A DNA stretch of 64,000 nt from Blasia pusilla (lineage: Eukaryota > Marchantiophyta > Marchantiopsida > Blasiales): the NCBI GenBank assembly GCA_050084515.1, contig CM114271.1, forward strand, positions 41,602,001 through 41,666,000, read 5' to 3'. Shown here piece after piece: positions 12,836 through 24,167 of this stretch. Under the pieces are notes generated by a model. That model searched no databases. It was given only the letters and a program-made list of their open reading frames with translations, and was not told the DNA's origin. The position numbers and the translations under genes are program-made. The stretch's first letter is position 1. Every line of letters starts with the position of its first letter.

Positions 12836-15800
12836 ATGGGAACGACTGTGGAGAAGAAGAAAGGCGAAGACGCCCGAACGTGCCTGTGCCATGTGCCCGT
12901 TGACGTGTGGGCTCATATTTTCTTACAACTCTCGTCGTTCAAAGACATGGCCTGGTTCGTACCAATTGTGTTTATCCTATCACTAGTTCCACTCAAGTTT
13001 TGCGTCTAGAATTTCTCGGGAGTGTCGTATCTTGCCACAGGTGTTGGAATGATGGGAGAAAGGGCATCACTCCTCTCCGGGACCGTCCTCTTTCTCTTCT
13101 ATTTCTACCACAGTTTTCTGGAGGCGATGAGACAGGAGTGGCGATCTCCGCTCTCGTACAGAAATTCTGAGAAATCTTGGGATCCAGTGCCTCCAAGAAA
13201 GGATGTTTGAAAGGTTTTCATTCTCCATTCAGACGGACAGCTCGGGTAGAGAAATCACACCGCCACAGAGGAGAATCAAGTGATCGGTTATGGTTTCCCA
13301 TTGTTGGAAGAGAACGATTAAAACCCCAGCATTCGTATGATGAGATGCTCCGATTTCACCATTCTTGTTGACTCTTTGCTCTCGGTTGAAAGGCAGTTTC
13401 GTTCGATACGGACAGAGGAGAGAGGAGCAGATATATTGAGTTTGAAGGTGTGGTGTCTGGTGACTGGAATTTTGCCAGGGCAAGTAGAGTTTGCAAGAAA
13501 TGGAAGGACGGAATGCGGGAGGCTCTGGCGTTTAGGGAAAAGCTGAGCTTCGCAGGCTGGAGAGCAGATGATGCCACAGTAGGACGACTAGTTGAGGGTG
13601 CTTACAATCTCTTGGAGCTCGATATGTGAGTCTCCCCTTCTCAATTCATCAACTTATGCACAAAATTCAGGTGCCGTGTACTTGGATTGCCTCCCATCAA
13701 GCTCATCGAGAAATTGGCTTGATAAAGTTTCTCTCCATGTGGAGTACACAGGTGCAGAATTTGCGGGGACTTTTACCCAAACACTGGGTACTAATCTCCC
13801 TAGCATTTCTTCCTCTCCTTGTGAGCATACATCACGGTTCCGCTCTCACGGAAATCAAGTTCAGGAACTTGAATTGGCCATACAGTTGCTTCTCAAGTAG
13901 CAAGCGTGCGTTTAATCAGCCGACCCGATTGTGCTGTATTTGTAAGGCCTGCTATGCGGACAAGAACGTATCATACCTCAATCTGAAAGAAATTGACGAG
14001 ACCGACGCGTCCGGTGTCCGAGGGAGCTGATCAGATCACTTGTTTGTTCTGCAGATCTCTGGGTAGGTGGGGCTCGCGCATCACGGATGCGGGATTGCTT
14101 CGTATTGCGAACTCTAGATGCTGCCCCTATCTCACTTCCATCTCGCTTTGGGGCGTCACCGGAATTACGGATGAAGGAGTTGTGCAGTTGGTAAATCTCG
14201 ACCTGGACCGTCTTTCTTCACTAAATAATAAAATATAGAGAATAGTCATTCGACAGTTTCGACGTTCTTGGATGGGCAAAGAGTGATTTTTGTTCCTGAG
14301 ATGGATGAGCTCGATAATCTGCTGCTGGGTGTCAGGTCATGCAGGCACGCTCTCTCGAGCATCTGAACGTAGGAGGCACTTTCATTACGGATGTTTCAGT
14401 GTTCGCCATTGCCGATAACAGCCATCGTCTGAAGGTATGCGACAATTACTCTACCCATCTCTGAGCTCCCGCACCAACCCTTTTAAATCACGCAGAATGT
14501 TTGATTGGTACTCACTCAACATTCGATCGATCTCCACTGCTGCGCCGGCGACATCCACGTTCAACTCGAATCGTATTTATCTAGCACAGCTGAGTGAGTT
14601 AAGACCCTCCAGATCAAGGTAGTCGACCAGCTGTTTCGGGCAACGTCGTATTGCTTTTTGTCACCAGCAACTACAACCCTAAATTCGTAATCATCAAGAC
14701 GAGCTTGTGCTATGGTTTCATCGGTCTCACCGCAGGAGCATCTCTTCTCTATTATCTAGCCAGGTCTTCTTCCTGAATTGAAACCCCACTCCCAAGTGAC
14801 AAGAGAACTTGCTGTGGGTTTTTACTTACGGCTGGCGAAGCACATTCTCACCGTAATTACAATCTTAAGCCTTTTCCAAGGTAAATTCTACAAGTAAAAC
14901 CTTTGAGGATGCAAAGTGAAGCTAGGTTTGAGTTCCCAGCTATCTCTCCTCCCAAAAAAATCTAGGAAAGCTCTGAGTTACCGAGAACCTAGGCTGGTTC
15001 CAAACACATGTATCGCATAATGTTGTGAATGTGTACCATCTGCAGTTCGATAACTAGTTTCTGTGAATCTAAGTATTGCGACTTGTAGTCCATCACTGTC
15101 TCTCAGAGTTATGATCTTCAGGAACCCCTAAATGAGTAGATATCAGAGTCAAAACAGTTTCAACGCAAGAACCATAGGTTATGTTGATGGCTGACAACGG
15201 TCTCCACCAAGCTCCCCGTCAAAATTACATTTAAGTGCTACTCTGTCGACTCACTGCATATTTCGAACGTTTCAACACTTTGAAACCGCAACTCATGGCA
15301 TCTAGAAACTTGAGCTCGCCTCCTGTGGATCTGGGAACAGAAAATGAGGAGCGCTCTTTCTTTCATATTTCAAATGTTTGTGAGAAAATCGAGTACATGT
15401 CTACTGGCAATCGACCCAACGACCGGGGCTGAAATCAGGGCTACTCGAGAACTTTCACTCCGGTCGGTATATCTGTTTGGCTCATTTAAAAGCTAGAACT
15501 TGCACCGTCAAATGACTACACCTTTCGACACACCTGCAAAACCGTCACAAAACTAGTTGCTGTACAAGCTGTCTCGTCCGTTTCAACCTCAAGATGGGAT
15601 CATCGAGCTACGAATTTTGCGTACTATTTTCTGCAGTGTTATTACTAGAAAGTATTTTGATCGTGCGACTTGCCACATGAGAGGTAAGGCCAGTTTCGTC
15701 AAAATGATCAGTTGCTTAGATTTGGGATCCACGACATGATCATGTGAGTTTCATTTGGAAGTCTTGAACGGAAGCAACGTCGTGATCTCCGGAGCACACA

Positions 15801-16181
15801 GCTTGTGCTTCATCAAGATTTAGTACTTACTCTGTAACGGCTGTACTGATGAGAACATAGTTGGCTTACTCTTTAGCGTGACTCCAGTACATCCAGTTAT
15901 CTCGTATACACAATTCAAGCATTATAATGGTTCCTGGTTACTCATCAAGAGCCCTGGGTTTCACTTTGTGTTTGTGACAGGTTCTGAATCTATGGGGCTG
16001 CAGGCATGTTACCGAAGCTGGAATTCTCGCTCTTGGCAGGTCCTGCAAAAAGCTCCTCTCTATAAATGTGTGGGGCATGAATATCTCTCGGGCATGTGAA
16101 TTACGTTTGGTGGGTATGAATGCCCACCTTCAGCTCAAGCCAAGCCAGGTGCGAAACCATTTGATTACATCGGCATCATAA
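12836..16181 (+). CDS. F-box/leucine-rich-repeat protein, At5g67140-like (five exons)
   Basis: Exons are 12836-12954, 13479-13625, 14055-14190, 14336-14434 and 15981-16181, giving 233 residues, close to the short Arabidopsis homologue. F-box proteins are substrate adaptors of SCF ubiquitin ligases; here the repeats would hold the target. Residues about 18-48 form the F-box (VPVDVWAHIFLQLSSFKDM, then ASRVCKKWKDGM). Next comes LSFAGWRADD, then about five short leucine-rich repeats of the 'ITDxG' type: RITDAGLLRIA, SISLWGVTGITDEGV, HLNVGGTFITD, LNLWGCRHVTEAGI and SINVWGM. A terminal LQLKPSQ matches the family's end. The start is the ATG in frame with the F-box; the open frame extends further upstream but that part has no homology. 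The last exon could donate at 16149, but reading through to the TAA at 16179-16181 gives the expected length. The fourth intron is long (about 1.5 kb). The target is unknown. Confidence 0.88.
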
Positions 16182-16884
16182 TGGCGAAAAGCAAACAAAT
16201 GGATGTCAAAAGTTTGTAAATATCTGTAGAAATTGATTCGTTTCAACGGTGGTTGGTCCAGAAATTGAAACTTGTGGATAGAAATTACACAATGGGCTAC
16301 GCTTCCTCAAGATTAAATCTAGAAAGGTGCCTCGATTCCTTGCAGAGAGCTGTGTTACTAATCATTATGAATTGTTATCCAAAGAGAGTAGACTAGCAAA
16401 TCTTGAGATTCGTGAATTTTTTTCCAGTCGATCTATCGTTGTGGATTTTCAAGTGTGCTTTATCTAACCCTGTTTACGACATGACTTTGGATTGAGATCT
16501 TTTTCTTCAAGAGTTAGTAAAAGTAGGATGACTTGTCTTGAATCCCACCTTGAATGACGGCGTACGCGATTTTTCCATGTAGGACTGCCTTTGCAGTCGA
16601 AGTATCACTCTAATCAACTAGTGACAATTGTCTGTCAAACTACTTCTTGTAAGTTTGGAATGTAATAGAGTTCCAAATTTTATCCTTACTGATACCTAGC
16701 CCATTTCAGTGAAGGGGTCCAACTCAAACATTGAAAACAAACGAAAAAACGATGATAACACCAAATGAAAAACATCAATCTCAGACATACCTGCATATAA
16801 TACAATTCCACATCGAAGTTCATAATCCGGCATTCGAAAGATCCTCATCGTAACCTGCAAACACTTCGGCTGGTAGAGACTCAC
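16182..16884. other. Downstream of F-box gene, nothing recognised
   Basis: This is presumably the 3' untranslated region followed by intergenic sequence. No coding signal, repeat or clear poly(A) signal could be supported. Confidence 0.4.
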
Positions 16885-17337
16885 TCACAGTCCAATGAGA
16901 ACGTCATCATCCCCCATGGACCCTAGTCGAAGACTAGGGTCCGCGGCAAAAGTGCTCGTTGTGCTCGTTGTGCTCGGATTGCAAATTTTCCAGAAGTCGT
17001 TCCGACACCAATAGCTTACGATCCATCTGCTCCACATGAGAGAGAGAAAAGTGCAGTCTCTCAAGCAGTCGACTCGGTCACGACTAGTCACGCTTCTACA
17101 GAAATGTCCATAGCGACGTTTCGGTGAGGTAGGTTTCTGTCTCCTCGAGCAGGAACCGAGCGACTTGTCTTGTGTCAATAGTAATGTCCCATGCAGGGGA
17201 ATGTCTTGTGGCAGTGCCCCAGGCATGGGAAACTCCTGTAAATCCTGAATGCTTGAAGTCTGCCAGGAAATCGGCTGCTTGGCATTCCTGTTCCAATGTC
17301 CTGGTCCTAACATTTCCACGAATGCGGTAAACCACAT
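16885..17337 (-). other. Unassigned open reading frame(s), minus strand
   Basis: Two overlapping minus-strand frames are open here, a 150-residue frame across 16885-17337 and one at 17096-17335. The second has a protein-like composition, with segments such as GFTGVSHAWGTATRH and WDITIDTRQVARFLLEE, but I recognise no family. It has no upstream ATG in frame (its start is GTG), so it would have to be an internal exon or a remnant. Chance openness in GC-balanced DNA is equally possible. Confidence 0.2.
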
Positions 17338-18884
17338 CTAAGGTTATGCTAGGAACGAAATGTAAGGACCATCACCTCGCTCGTGGGTGATCGTGTTATG
17401 TGTAGTGGAGAGTGGCAAAATCAGCTGGCCGAGTGCTGGATTCTCCCTGTTCTAGTCCTCTCGAATAGTGGCTGATGGGGCTCAAAGCTCATCGTCACAT
17501 TCCCATCCAAAGAAATCTTTTGTGAACGATGGAGTTAAACATTCTTGAGAGCATCAATCTGAACAGTGCCTCCAGAGAATGTCCATTAAGTAGGAAATGC
17601 CTTGGAAGACGCAACCTCCGCTCAAGCAGATAGCGTTAGAAGATGCACTACGGTCCAGAGAGTCACTCCCATCAATCGTTCGTTCCAACTATACTGTCAT
17701 CTCTGCATCCTTCCGTCCCATGGCCTTGGACACACAGATCCCCTCCCCAGACGACGAAACAATTCATCAAAGAACACATTTTGTGGTGAGGAGTGACCAT
17801 CTGGATGGTGATTTCAAGATGGCTTATATGATGGTGAAGAAATTGCAGCTTTCGGATTGTGCTCTTCGTATATTCTTCTGCAACATCCCCTGTGCTTCCA
17901 CGCCATTGTGCACCCTGATCGTTCGACATCCGCATGAGAGGCCAAATATTCGGAAGGATTCAGCGAAGAATGATGGGGCACACGAGCGAGTGGGAGGCTC
18001 TGGGTCTCTCATCCCTTACGGATACCTACGAGTCGTCGTTCGTAACTTGAGTTCCCATGAAACCTTCCACCACTGATTGAGTGTCTACCCTGAACTCCTT
18101 CGCTCCCGAGGAATCCCCGCAACAATTCTCCACTCATCAAATTAGAGTTTCGTTCTTCAGCTGCGGAACAGTTCCGACATATTCGTCGATGGTCCTCGAA
18201 TCCGACTCCGAAACTAGAAGGAGAGAGCACTCTCTCGCATGTCGTTCCCGAATTCCTGCAGATTATTCCCATCGACTTGGCTAAGACGGTGGGCCACCCT
18301 TCTACGATCCGGACTTCAGTACGATTCGGTTCAACTCAACTCTTTCGATCCCTTCCTGTGCCACTGTGGGCGGTATCTATTTTCTGTCAAATCTGCAGCC
18401 AACTTTTCTAGCGGTCTCGTGATGTGATCTGAGATGTGGCGTGGTGATCAGGTTGGAGAGTCGACTACTGACGTGGGGCCCGGGCTCATTCATTACCTAA
18501 TCAAAGTTTATACGTAGATTTCACACAGCATACTCGTAAGAGCAACACACTTCATAACCATACGATAGAAAGAACGACGGAAATTATGAGACTCTAAAAG
18601 TTCGTTGGAAGGAGGCCAACCCTCGATTCACGATAATGTAAAAAACTCATAAAAAAATTGAATGCAAAAAGCTGAGGAGACAAGTTGGTCCGAGAGGCCC
18701 CACCATTCTCGTACTACATTCCATGTCGTCACTTCGGGATTGGATTCATGTATGTCTAGTCTAGAGAGAGAAAGCGAGAAAAAGCCTACGCTGCAGTGCA
18801 GCACATCACTCAAAAGGTCGCCGCTTTCCAGAAAGTGCGAAAGGATTCCTCGTGCACACGACACGGTGCAGAAATGTCCTTTTC
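17338..18884. other. Region of short overlapping open frames
   Basis: Plus-strand frames (17597-18076, 18081-18284) and minus-strand frames (17672-17935, 18009-18272) overlap each other. None shows a known domain, repeat or consistent exon series. It is possibly the continuation of a minus-strand remnant that also includes 18.9-19.4 kb, but this is not established. Confidence 0.2.
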
Positions 18885-19461
18885 TCATTTTGAAATACAC
18901 CAGTGTACCGTAAGGGTTAAGGGTGACGTATCAGTATGATCTTCACCTATATATGCTATGGTTTCGGTAACTCCTGCCTCTGTCAGATGCCGCTCCGTTG
19001 AAGGAGCCGTCCTTCTTCTGTACCCTAGAGAGTTCAGAAACCCTAAAGCTTCCGACTTCCAGCTATCCTCTGATCGGCAATGTGCGTGCCAAAAGGCGAT
19101 CGCCAGGCCCATGCGTGTTGTCTCACACGAGATATTGAGTGCATCACTTACGCTGGGAACTTCGAAGTGGATCGCCACGGATGCATCTTGGTACTCGAAA
19201 AGGTCTTTTCACGCGCAGAAGAGAGCGAGAAATCTGGTCTTTCCTAGTAGAGCTTCCATTACATTTCGTCGCGAACACCAGAGTTTGCAGAGCCACATTG
19301 CGAACGTCGTCTGCCTTACTCATCGATTTGAAGCAGGTGGGATTCCTCGAGAACGGAGCTCTCTTCCCACCCTCAATTTTCATTCTGGTTCGAGATTCAT
19401 GCTGATCCCACGAGAGGGTCGTGAGATCGCCACGAATACTGTTGTTGTTCGGGTGGTGTGA
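18885..19461 (-). other. Unassigned open frames on both strands
   Basis: The minus strand is open at 18885-19178 and, in another frame, at 19144-19383. The first has a protein-like look (for example SVAIHFEVPSVSDALNI, and GLAIAFWHAHCRSEDSW just after it), and upstream of it the frame is closed by TGA. The plus strand is open for 167 residues at 18958-19461. I recognise none. Only one of these can be real, and all may be chance. Confidence 0.2.
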
Positions 19462-19599
19462 CTTGATTGTGGATGAGTCGGATCTATCGTGGCTCGAGCG
19501 TACCGGTACACTTCAGGCAGACATAGCAATTTCATTACCACAACATTGCTTCGTGCAAAAAGAGTTCCGTAACCTAGCATGATTTTACCGGCATGTCGT

Positions 19600-22300
19600 A
19601 TTCGTCGTTAGACTATCTATGCATTTTTTTAGTAAAGGCTTGCATACTATTGCACGAGACTTTATGAACTTGACGTGACGAATATCACGAGATCACAACT
19701 ATAGATCTCGTCACATTGTCACTCCACTGCGCAACTTGTCTTCCCCATTGAGAGCTCCACCTCACCTAGCAAGAAATCAACTCGTATACTCACCTGCCGC
19801 CATGGCCACTCAAGTAGTTTGTGCAGCCTGCATACAACTGTCCTTTCCAGAAACACCCATTGGAGCAGTCACTTAGATCGGAAGAAACTCTCGGGAATAT
19901 TGTTTTAGAATCTCGTGACGCTGTACTGAAAGACTATTCTGCTTAAAGTCGGTTAAGCCAAGAGCACATGGTTTACATGACCCCGGATTTGTTTGACTCA
20001 CGACAACTTTTTACATTTGGTTTAGGGGTCAATTCCTTGGGCACGCCCGGAGGTTGCGGGGACCCATTTCCTAAGTCCAAAAACTTTACCCAGCGGAAAA
20101 CATCCACCGATTTCAATTAGTTTCCGACGGATTTTAGTCAAATGGGTCGCGATGACGCTAGATGAATTCTGCGCCCAAAAGTTTTTTTGGGCGTAGAAAA
20201 ATCGAGCGACGCTCTATCGCCGCCGATATCCTGCGCGCATGGAATCCACCCCTTAGTAGTACAACGGAATTATTTCTTACTCCCTTGTTATTTATGGAAG
20301 AGGGAGTAAGAAAGAGGTGATGGGCAAAAAGAGAGAGCTCTTTCCATGCTCCTTATAGTGAGGTACCTGTGATATGAAAGGTATACAATATTTGAAGGAT
20401 ACTATACTAAATTGGTATACAAAATTAACCCGTATTTCCAATTTTATGCTCAATACTTATTGAGAGGGGAGGGCATGTTTGACCCTATTTGTCAACCATA
20501 ATGTGGCATCCTTGGGAGGTACCCTCACATCTATATATATAATTAAAAGGGGATGGGGTTTAAGGAAACCCTCTTCATGTGTTGACATATGTCCCCTACA
20601 TGTACTTTTGATGTTGCCACATGTAACTTTAGGAAAAGGAGTTCAATTAAGAGGAGACAATTAAATGGAGAAGGGAAAAGAAGATAGGAGGCTTTTTAAA
20701 ATTTGAAGATCGTGATCCCCTTGTCACAAAGAAGGGTTTCAAAAGAAAGATTATTTTCTTGAGAGGTTCTCTTTTCAAGAAGGGAGGGGGAGATATTTAA
20801 ATTTTAATTGTGAATTGGTTCATAAATTGATTAATTGTTGAACATAAGTGGACCCCTTCCATAAGGCTAGAGAGGGTCCCTCTAGCCTAGTGCATGACAC
20901 ATACACAAAAGTACAAGTTACAAGGATTTGAAGATAAATATTCATGCAATGCATGACACAACATTATATTTTATATAAAGTCCAAAAGAGAATCTTAATA
21001 TTTATATTATTATTAAAGGTTGAGGAATGCAAAAGGCTCCATGTGTCTTTATAAAAAATTCAAAATTAGTCATATCCATTTTTTCAATAAGATTTGTTTA
21101 TAAGCTCGGAATTTGATCTGAAATTTTAGTGATTGAAACAAACTTACATACCTTTTATCCTTTATTTCATTGAAATTTTCGTCTTCATGGAATACTTATG
21201 TGGTTTTCATGATATAGATGTGAAAGAGGGTTGAAGGGAACTACCAAACTAAATCCCACCCAAAAAGCCATGCCATCTTGCTCACAAGATTAGAGCTAAA
21301 TTGGAGATATAATCTCCCATCAACTCACTTTTCCATGGTGGATTTATGACCTATCCATGAACAAAGGTTGTAGAAGAAATAATTGAATAAAGAAATAAAG
21401 TCAAGTGTTTTTCTTTTTTCACCATGTTAGCTTAAGCTAGCAGAATGTAAACTCAAAATTTTCAACTTAGTTCCTCTGGGTTCAAAAACACAATCACCTT
21501 GAAAAATAATATTCCTCCTTTCAAACCCCCATCTTCCCCACAACAACAAAAGTGTCTTTAAAGAGAAGCAAAGCTCTTTTCAAAGAGGAAATATGAGATA
21601 TTACCTCTTATGCAATGGAATACGATAAGATGTTACTTGTGGTTATGTAATAAGTGAGACACTTGGTAATTTCATCTATTTTGAAATTGAAAGAAAGAAT
21701 GTTACTTATTTTGGAAAGAATGTTCTACATTATTTTGATCCCTCAATTGTGCACATACACATTGCTACTCATAAGGCAAGAGAGACAAAATCTCCTCTGT
21801 CTCATGACAAGAGGTTCAACAAAGAGACAATGAGCTCTCACACACACACACATAGGGATAGAGAGAGGGTATATTTGAAGAAGAGAGCTTGGGAGCTCTC
21901 TTCTTCAAGTATACCCTCTCCTTTGTGACATATGCACATAGCTCACTTCTCTAACCATAACCCTCTCAATTAAAAAGGTCACAAATATTGTGTGCCCATG
22001 TGGCCTCATTTTTAGTCGCCTTCTTATCATCCAAATCACTCTAGCAAGTCCAAATATAAGACTACGCATCTTACATACATCTAAGGCATGTATATTATCC
22101 TTCAGGAACACAACTAAGAGATGTAGTCAAAAATGAAATTTACCATCCTCTTGAAGAGCCATCACAAACTAGCATGGTGGTTGCACCTTTCATTATCCAC
22201 ACAACATGCACCATAGGCTTATAGATACCAGTACCAATTTAGAGTCCACTATCCCATCAATTTTTTGGAGGTAGCAAGGCGCACAATAATGTACGTGATC
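19600..22300. other. AT-rich repeat-like DNA with foldbacks
   Basis: No gene is recognisable. The segment is AT-rich apart from a short GC-rich island near 20.03-20.25 kb. Inverted repeats are frequent: a 9-bp stem near 20171-20196 (CGCCCAAAA ... TTTTGGGCG), a 10-bp stem near 20278-20312 (CTTACTCCCT ... AGGGAGTAAG), and the long hairpin annotated separately at 21863-21920. Confidence 0.5.
21863..21920. repeat. 27-bp near-perfect hairpin
   Basis: The left arm 21863-21889 and right arm 21894-21920 are reverse complements over 27 bases with a single mismatch, separated by the 4-base loop TGGG. The arms carry GAAGAAGAGAGCT against AGCTCTCTTCTTC. It may be a MITE core, a foldback element or a precursor-like stem-loop; the sequence alone does not decide. 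Confidence 0.8.
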
Positions 22301-22342
22301 CTTCCAAACCATGCCATTGTGCCCCTCTAGCACGAGAATGCA

Positions 22343-22573
22343 TGATGAAAACTGCTAAAGAAGCATAACTAGTGGGAAAACGGCTCTCACACTCACACAC
22401 CACCATGAAGAGAACAAAATTTTGCAATGAAAGAATGAGTGGAGGTTAGTCCCCTTCTCAATTATATAGGGTATGTACAAGCAACCCTAACCCTAATCTT
22501 AACCATAGTCTCTAGTTAGACTAACTATGATTAACTAACCCTAGTTAAGATCATCGCGCTTAACTAACTAACA
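22343..22573 (-). repeat. Possible 3' LTR of the copia element
   Basis: Read on the minus strand, a TGTTAG start (22573) follows about 75 bases after the polyprotein stop. A TATA-like CTATATAAT lies at 22460-22469, and a possible CA end lies near 22343. Placement is typical of a copia LTR and promoter. No partner LTR was found because the element's 5' side is missing, so the borders are tentative. Confidence 0.35.
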
Positions 22574-22765
22574 AACCAAGTTTAAGCTTCCCTACTTTGT
22601 ATGAGTACCAAATGTAGCAATTCAGGTGTCTCATGAGCTTGACTGTAACTCAATCTTCGATACTCCTCCTCAAGCTCATATCGATATCTCTAACGCCTAA
22701 ATCGTTTCTAAACATCTCAAACTTATCTCTAGACAATGTCTTTGTAAAGATGTCAGCAATTCGCT

Positions 22766-22804
22766 GATCTTTACCTATATACACAAGGTATATAGGTAAA
22801 GATC
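22766..22804. repeat. 16-bp perfect inverted repeat in copia 3' end
   Basis: Arms 22766-22781 (GATCTTTACCTATATA) and 22789-22804 are exact reverse complements around a 7-base loop, CACAAGG. On the minus strand it interrupts the expected 'AREIDL...GKDQRIADIFTK' coding path and changes the frame. One arm therefore looks like an inverted copy inserted next to the original. Confidence 0.9.
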
Positions 22805-23110
22805 AATTTCTCTTGCAAGGACTTTCTCTATCATAACATGAATGTGCACCTCAACATGCTTTATACGAGCATGAGATACATGGTTATTAGCAAGTTTGAT
22901 GCTACTAATATTGTCTGCATATATTACACTAGATCCTAAGTTACTTATACCAATCTCAACAAGTAATCGACGAAGCCATACCGGCTCACATACTACATTG
23001 GTTGCTCTTCTGTATTCAGCCTCTGTTGAAGATAAAGCAACTCTAGGTTATTTCTTTGAAGCCCAACTTATAACTGCGCCTCCCAAAGTAAGTGGATAAC
23101 AAGATGTGGA

Positions 23111-23165
23111 GTGTCGATCAGACACGCTTCTTGCCCAATCAGCCAGAAGCGTGTCTGATCGACAC
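23111..23165. repeat. 21-bp perfect inverted repeat, nested palindromes, in copia RNase H
   Basis: Arms 23111-23131 and 23145-23165 are exact reverse complements over 21 bases with a 13-base loop. The right arm and its following bases are themselves palindromic (GAAGCGTGTC ... GACACGCTTC around TGATC). On the minus strand it sits where copia elements read a short hinge before DWARSVSDR. The second copy encodes SRSVSIRHASG and ends the frame at 23139. Confidence 0.92.
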
Positions 23166-24167
23166 GCTTCGAGAAGGTTCAAATTGAAGCCCGGATGGAA
23201 CAAAAAACTTCACATACCGCATAATCCTCCTCACATCATCAAAGTGAGGTTTCTGAGGTGCTTGCATAAATTGGCTCACTAGGCCAACTACATGGCTCAA
23301 ATATGGCTTGGTTAAAGTCATATAGATCAAACTTCCAACCATGCGCCTGTACATATTAGAATCTACAAGCACCTCTCCTTCATCCACTCTTAACTTTACA
23401 CTCTGGTCCAACGGTGTAGAGATTGGTTTACAAGTCGTCATACCATAGTTTGAAAGTATTTGAAGAGCATATTGTCGTTGTAGAAACCACATGCTCTCTC
23501 CAATCTTGATAAACTCAACAACAAGGAAGTATATGAGTTCTCCCAAGTCCTTCATATCAAATTTTTCCTGTAATTTTATCTTGACTTGTTGTACCATATC
23601 CTCAATACTCCCAGTAATCAAGAGATCGTCAAAAGAAAATACAATGATAATCGTATGATCTTTTCCTCTCAAGACATATAACGAGGAGTCTGAGTCACAT
23701 ACCCTAAAATCCAACTCTTGTCGGACGTATGTAATCTTGCCATACCAAACTCTTGGAGTTTGTTTGAGCCCGTATAGAGCTTTCTCCAACCTACATACGC
23801 GAAATGGAAACTCGGGATGCTCATATCTAGTTGGTTGAGTCATATATACCTCCTTATATAGATCTCCATTCAAGAAGGCATTCTTGACGTCCATGTGATG
23901 TAATCTCTACTTCTTACTTATTGCAACTACATCCACTATTCTCGTAGTCGCCATCTTTGCAACAGGGCTAAATGTTTCCTCATAATCGATATCATATTGT
24001 TGTGCATAGCCCTTAGCCACCAATCTCGCTTTGTATCTATTAACTATATCATCTTGATTGCGCTTGATTTTGTAAATCCATTTGCAACCAATAGCTTCCT
24101 TACCGGAAGGTATATCAACCAGCTTCCAAGTCTGTTGATGTCTTAATGCAGCAAGCTCTTCCTCCAT
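23139..24167 (-). pseudogene. Copia reverse transcriptase domain with nonsense codon
   Basis: This holds the recognisable RVT_2 domain: [71 protein letters not shown] and MVGSLIYMT. Two open frames lie in the same frame, 24167-23907 and 23894-23139. A single TAG at 23907-23909 separates them, at a place where copia proteins usually carry tryptophan (TGG). The polymerase active-site box, normally YVDD, reads SFDD here (VFSFDDLLITG), so the two aspartates are kept but the preceding two residues have changed. It cannot make a full-length product. Confidence 0.93.

Noticed and set aside
18958-19461. 167-residue plus-strand open frame
   Set aside because: No domain, and overlapping frames of similar length are open on the other strand, so there is no ground to call a gene.
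22484-22498. Telomere-like CCCTAACCCTAA
   Set aside because: Only two units inside a probable LTR; not an array.
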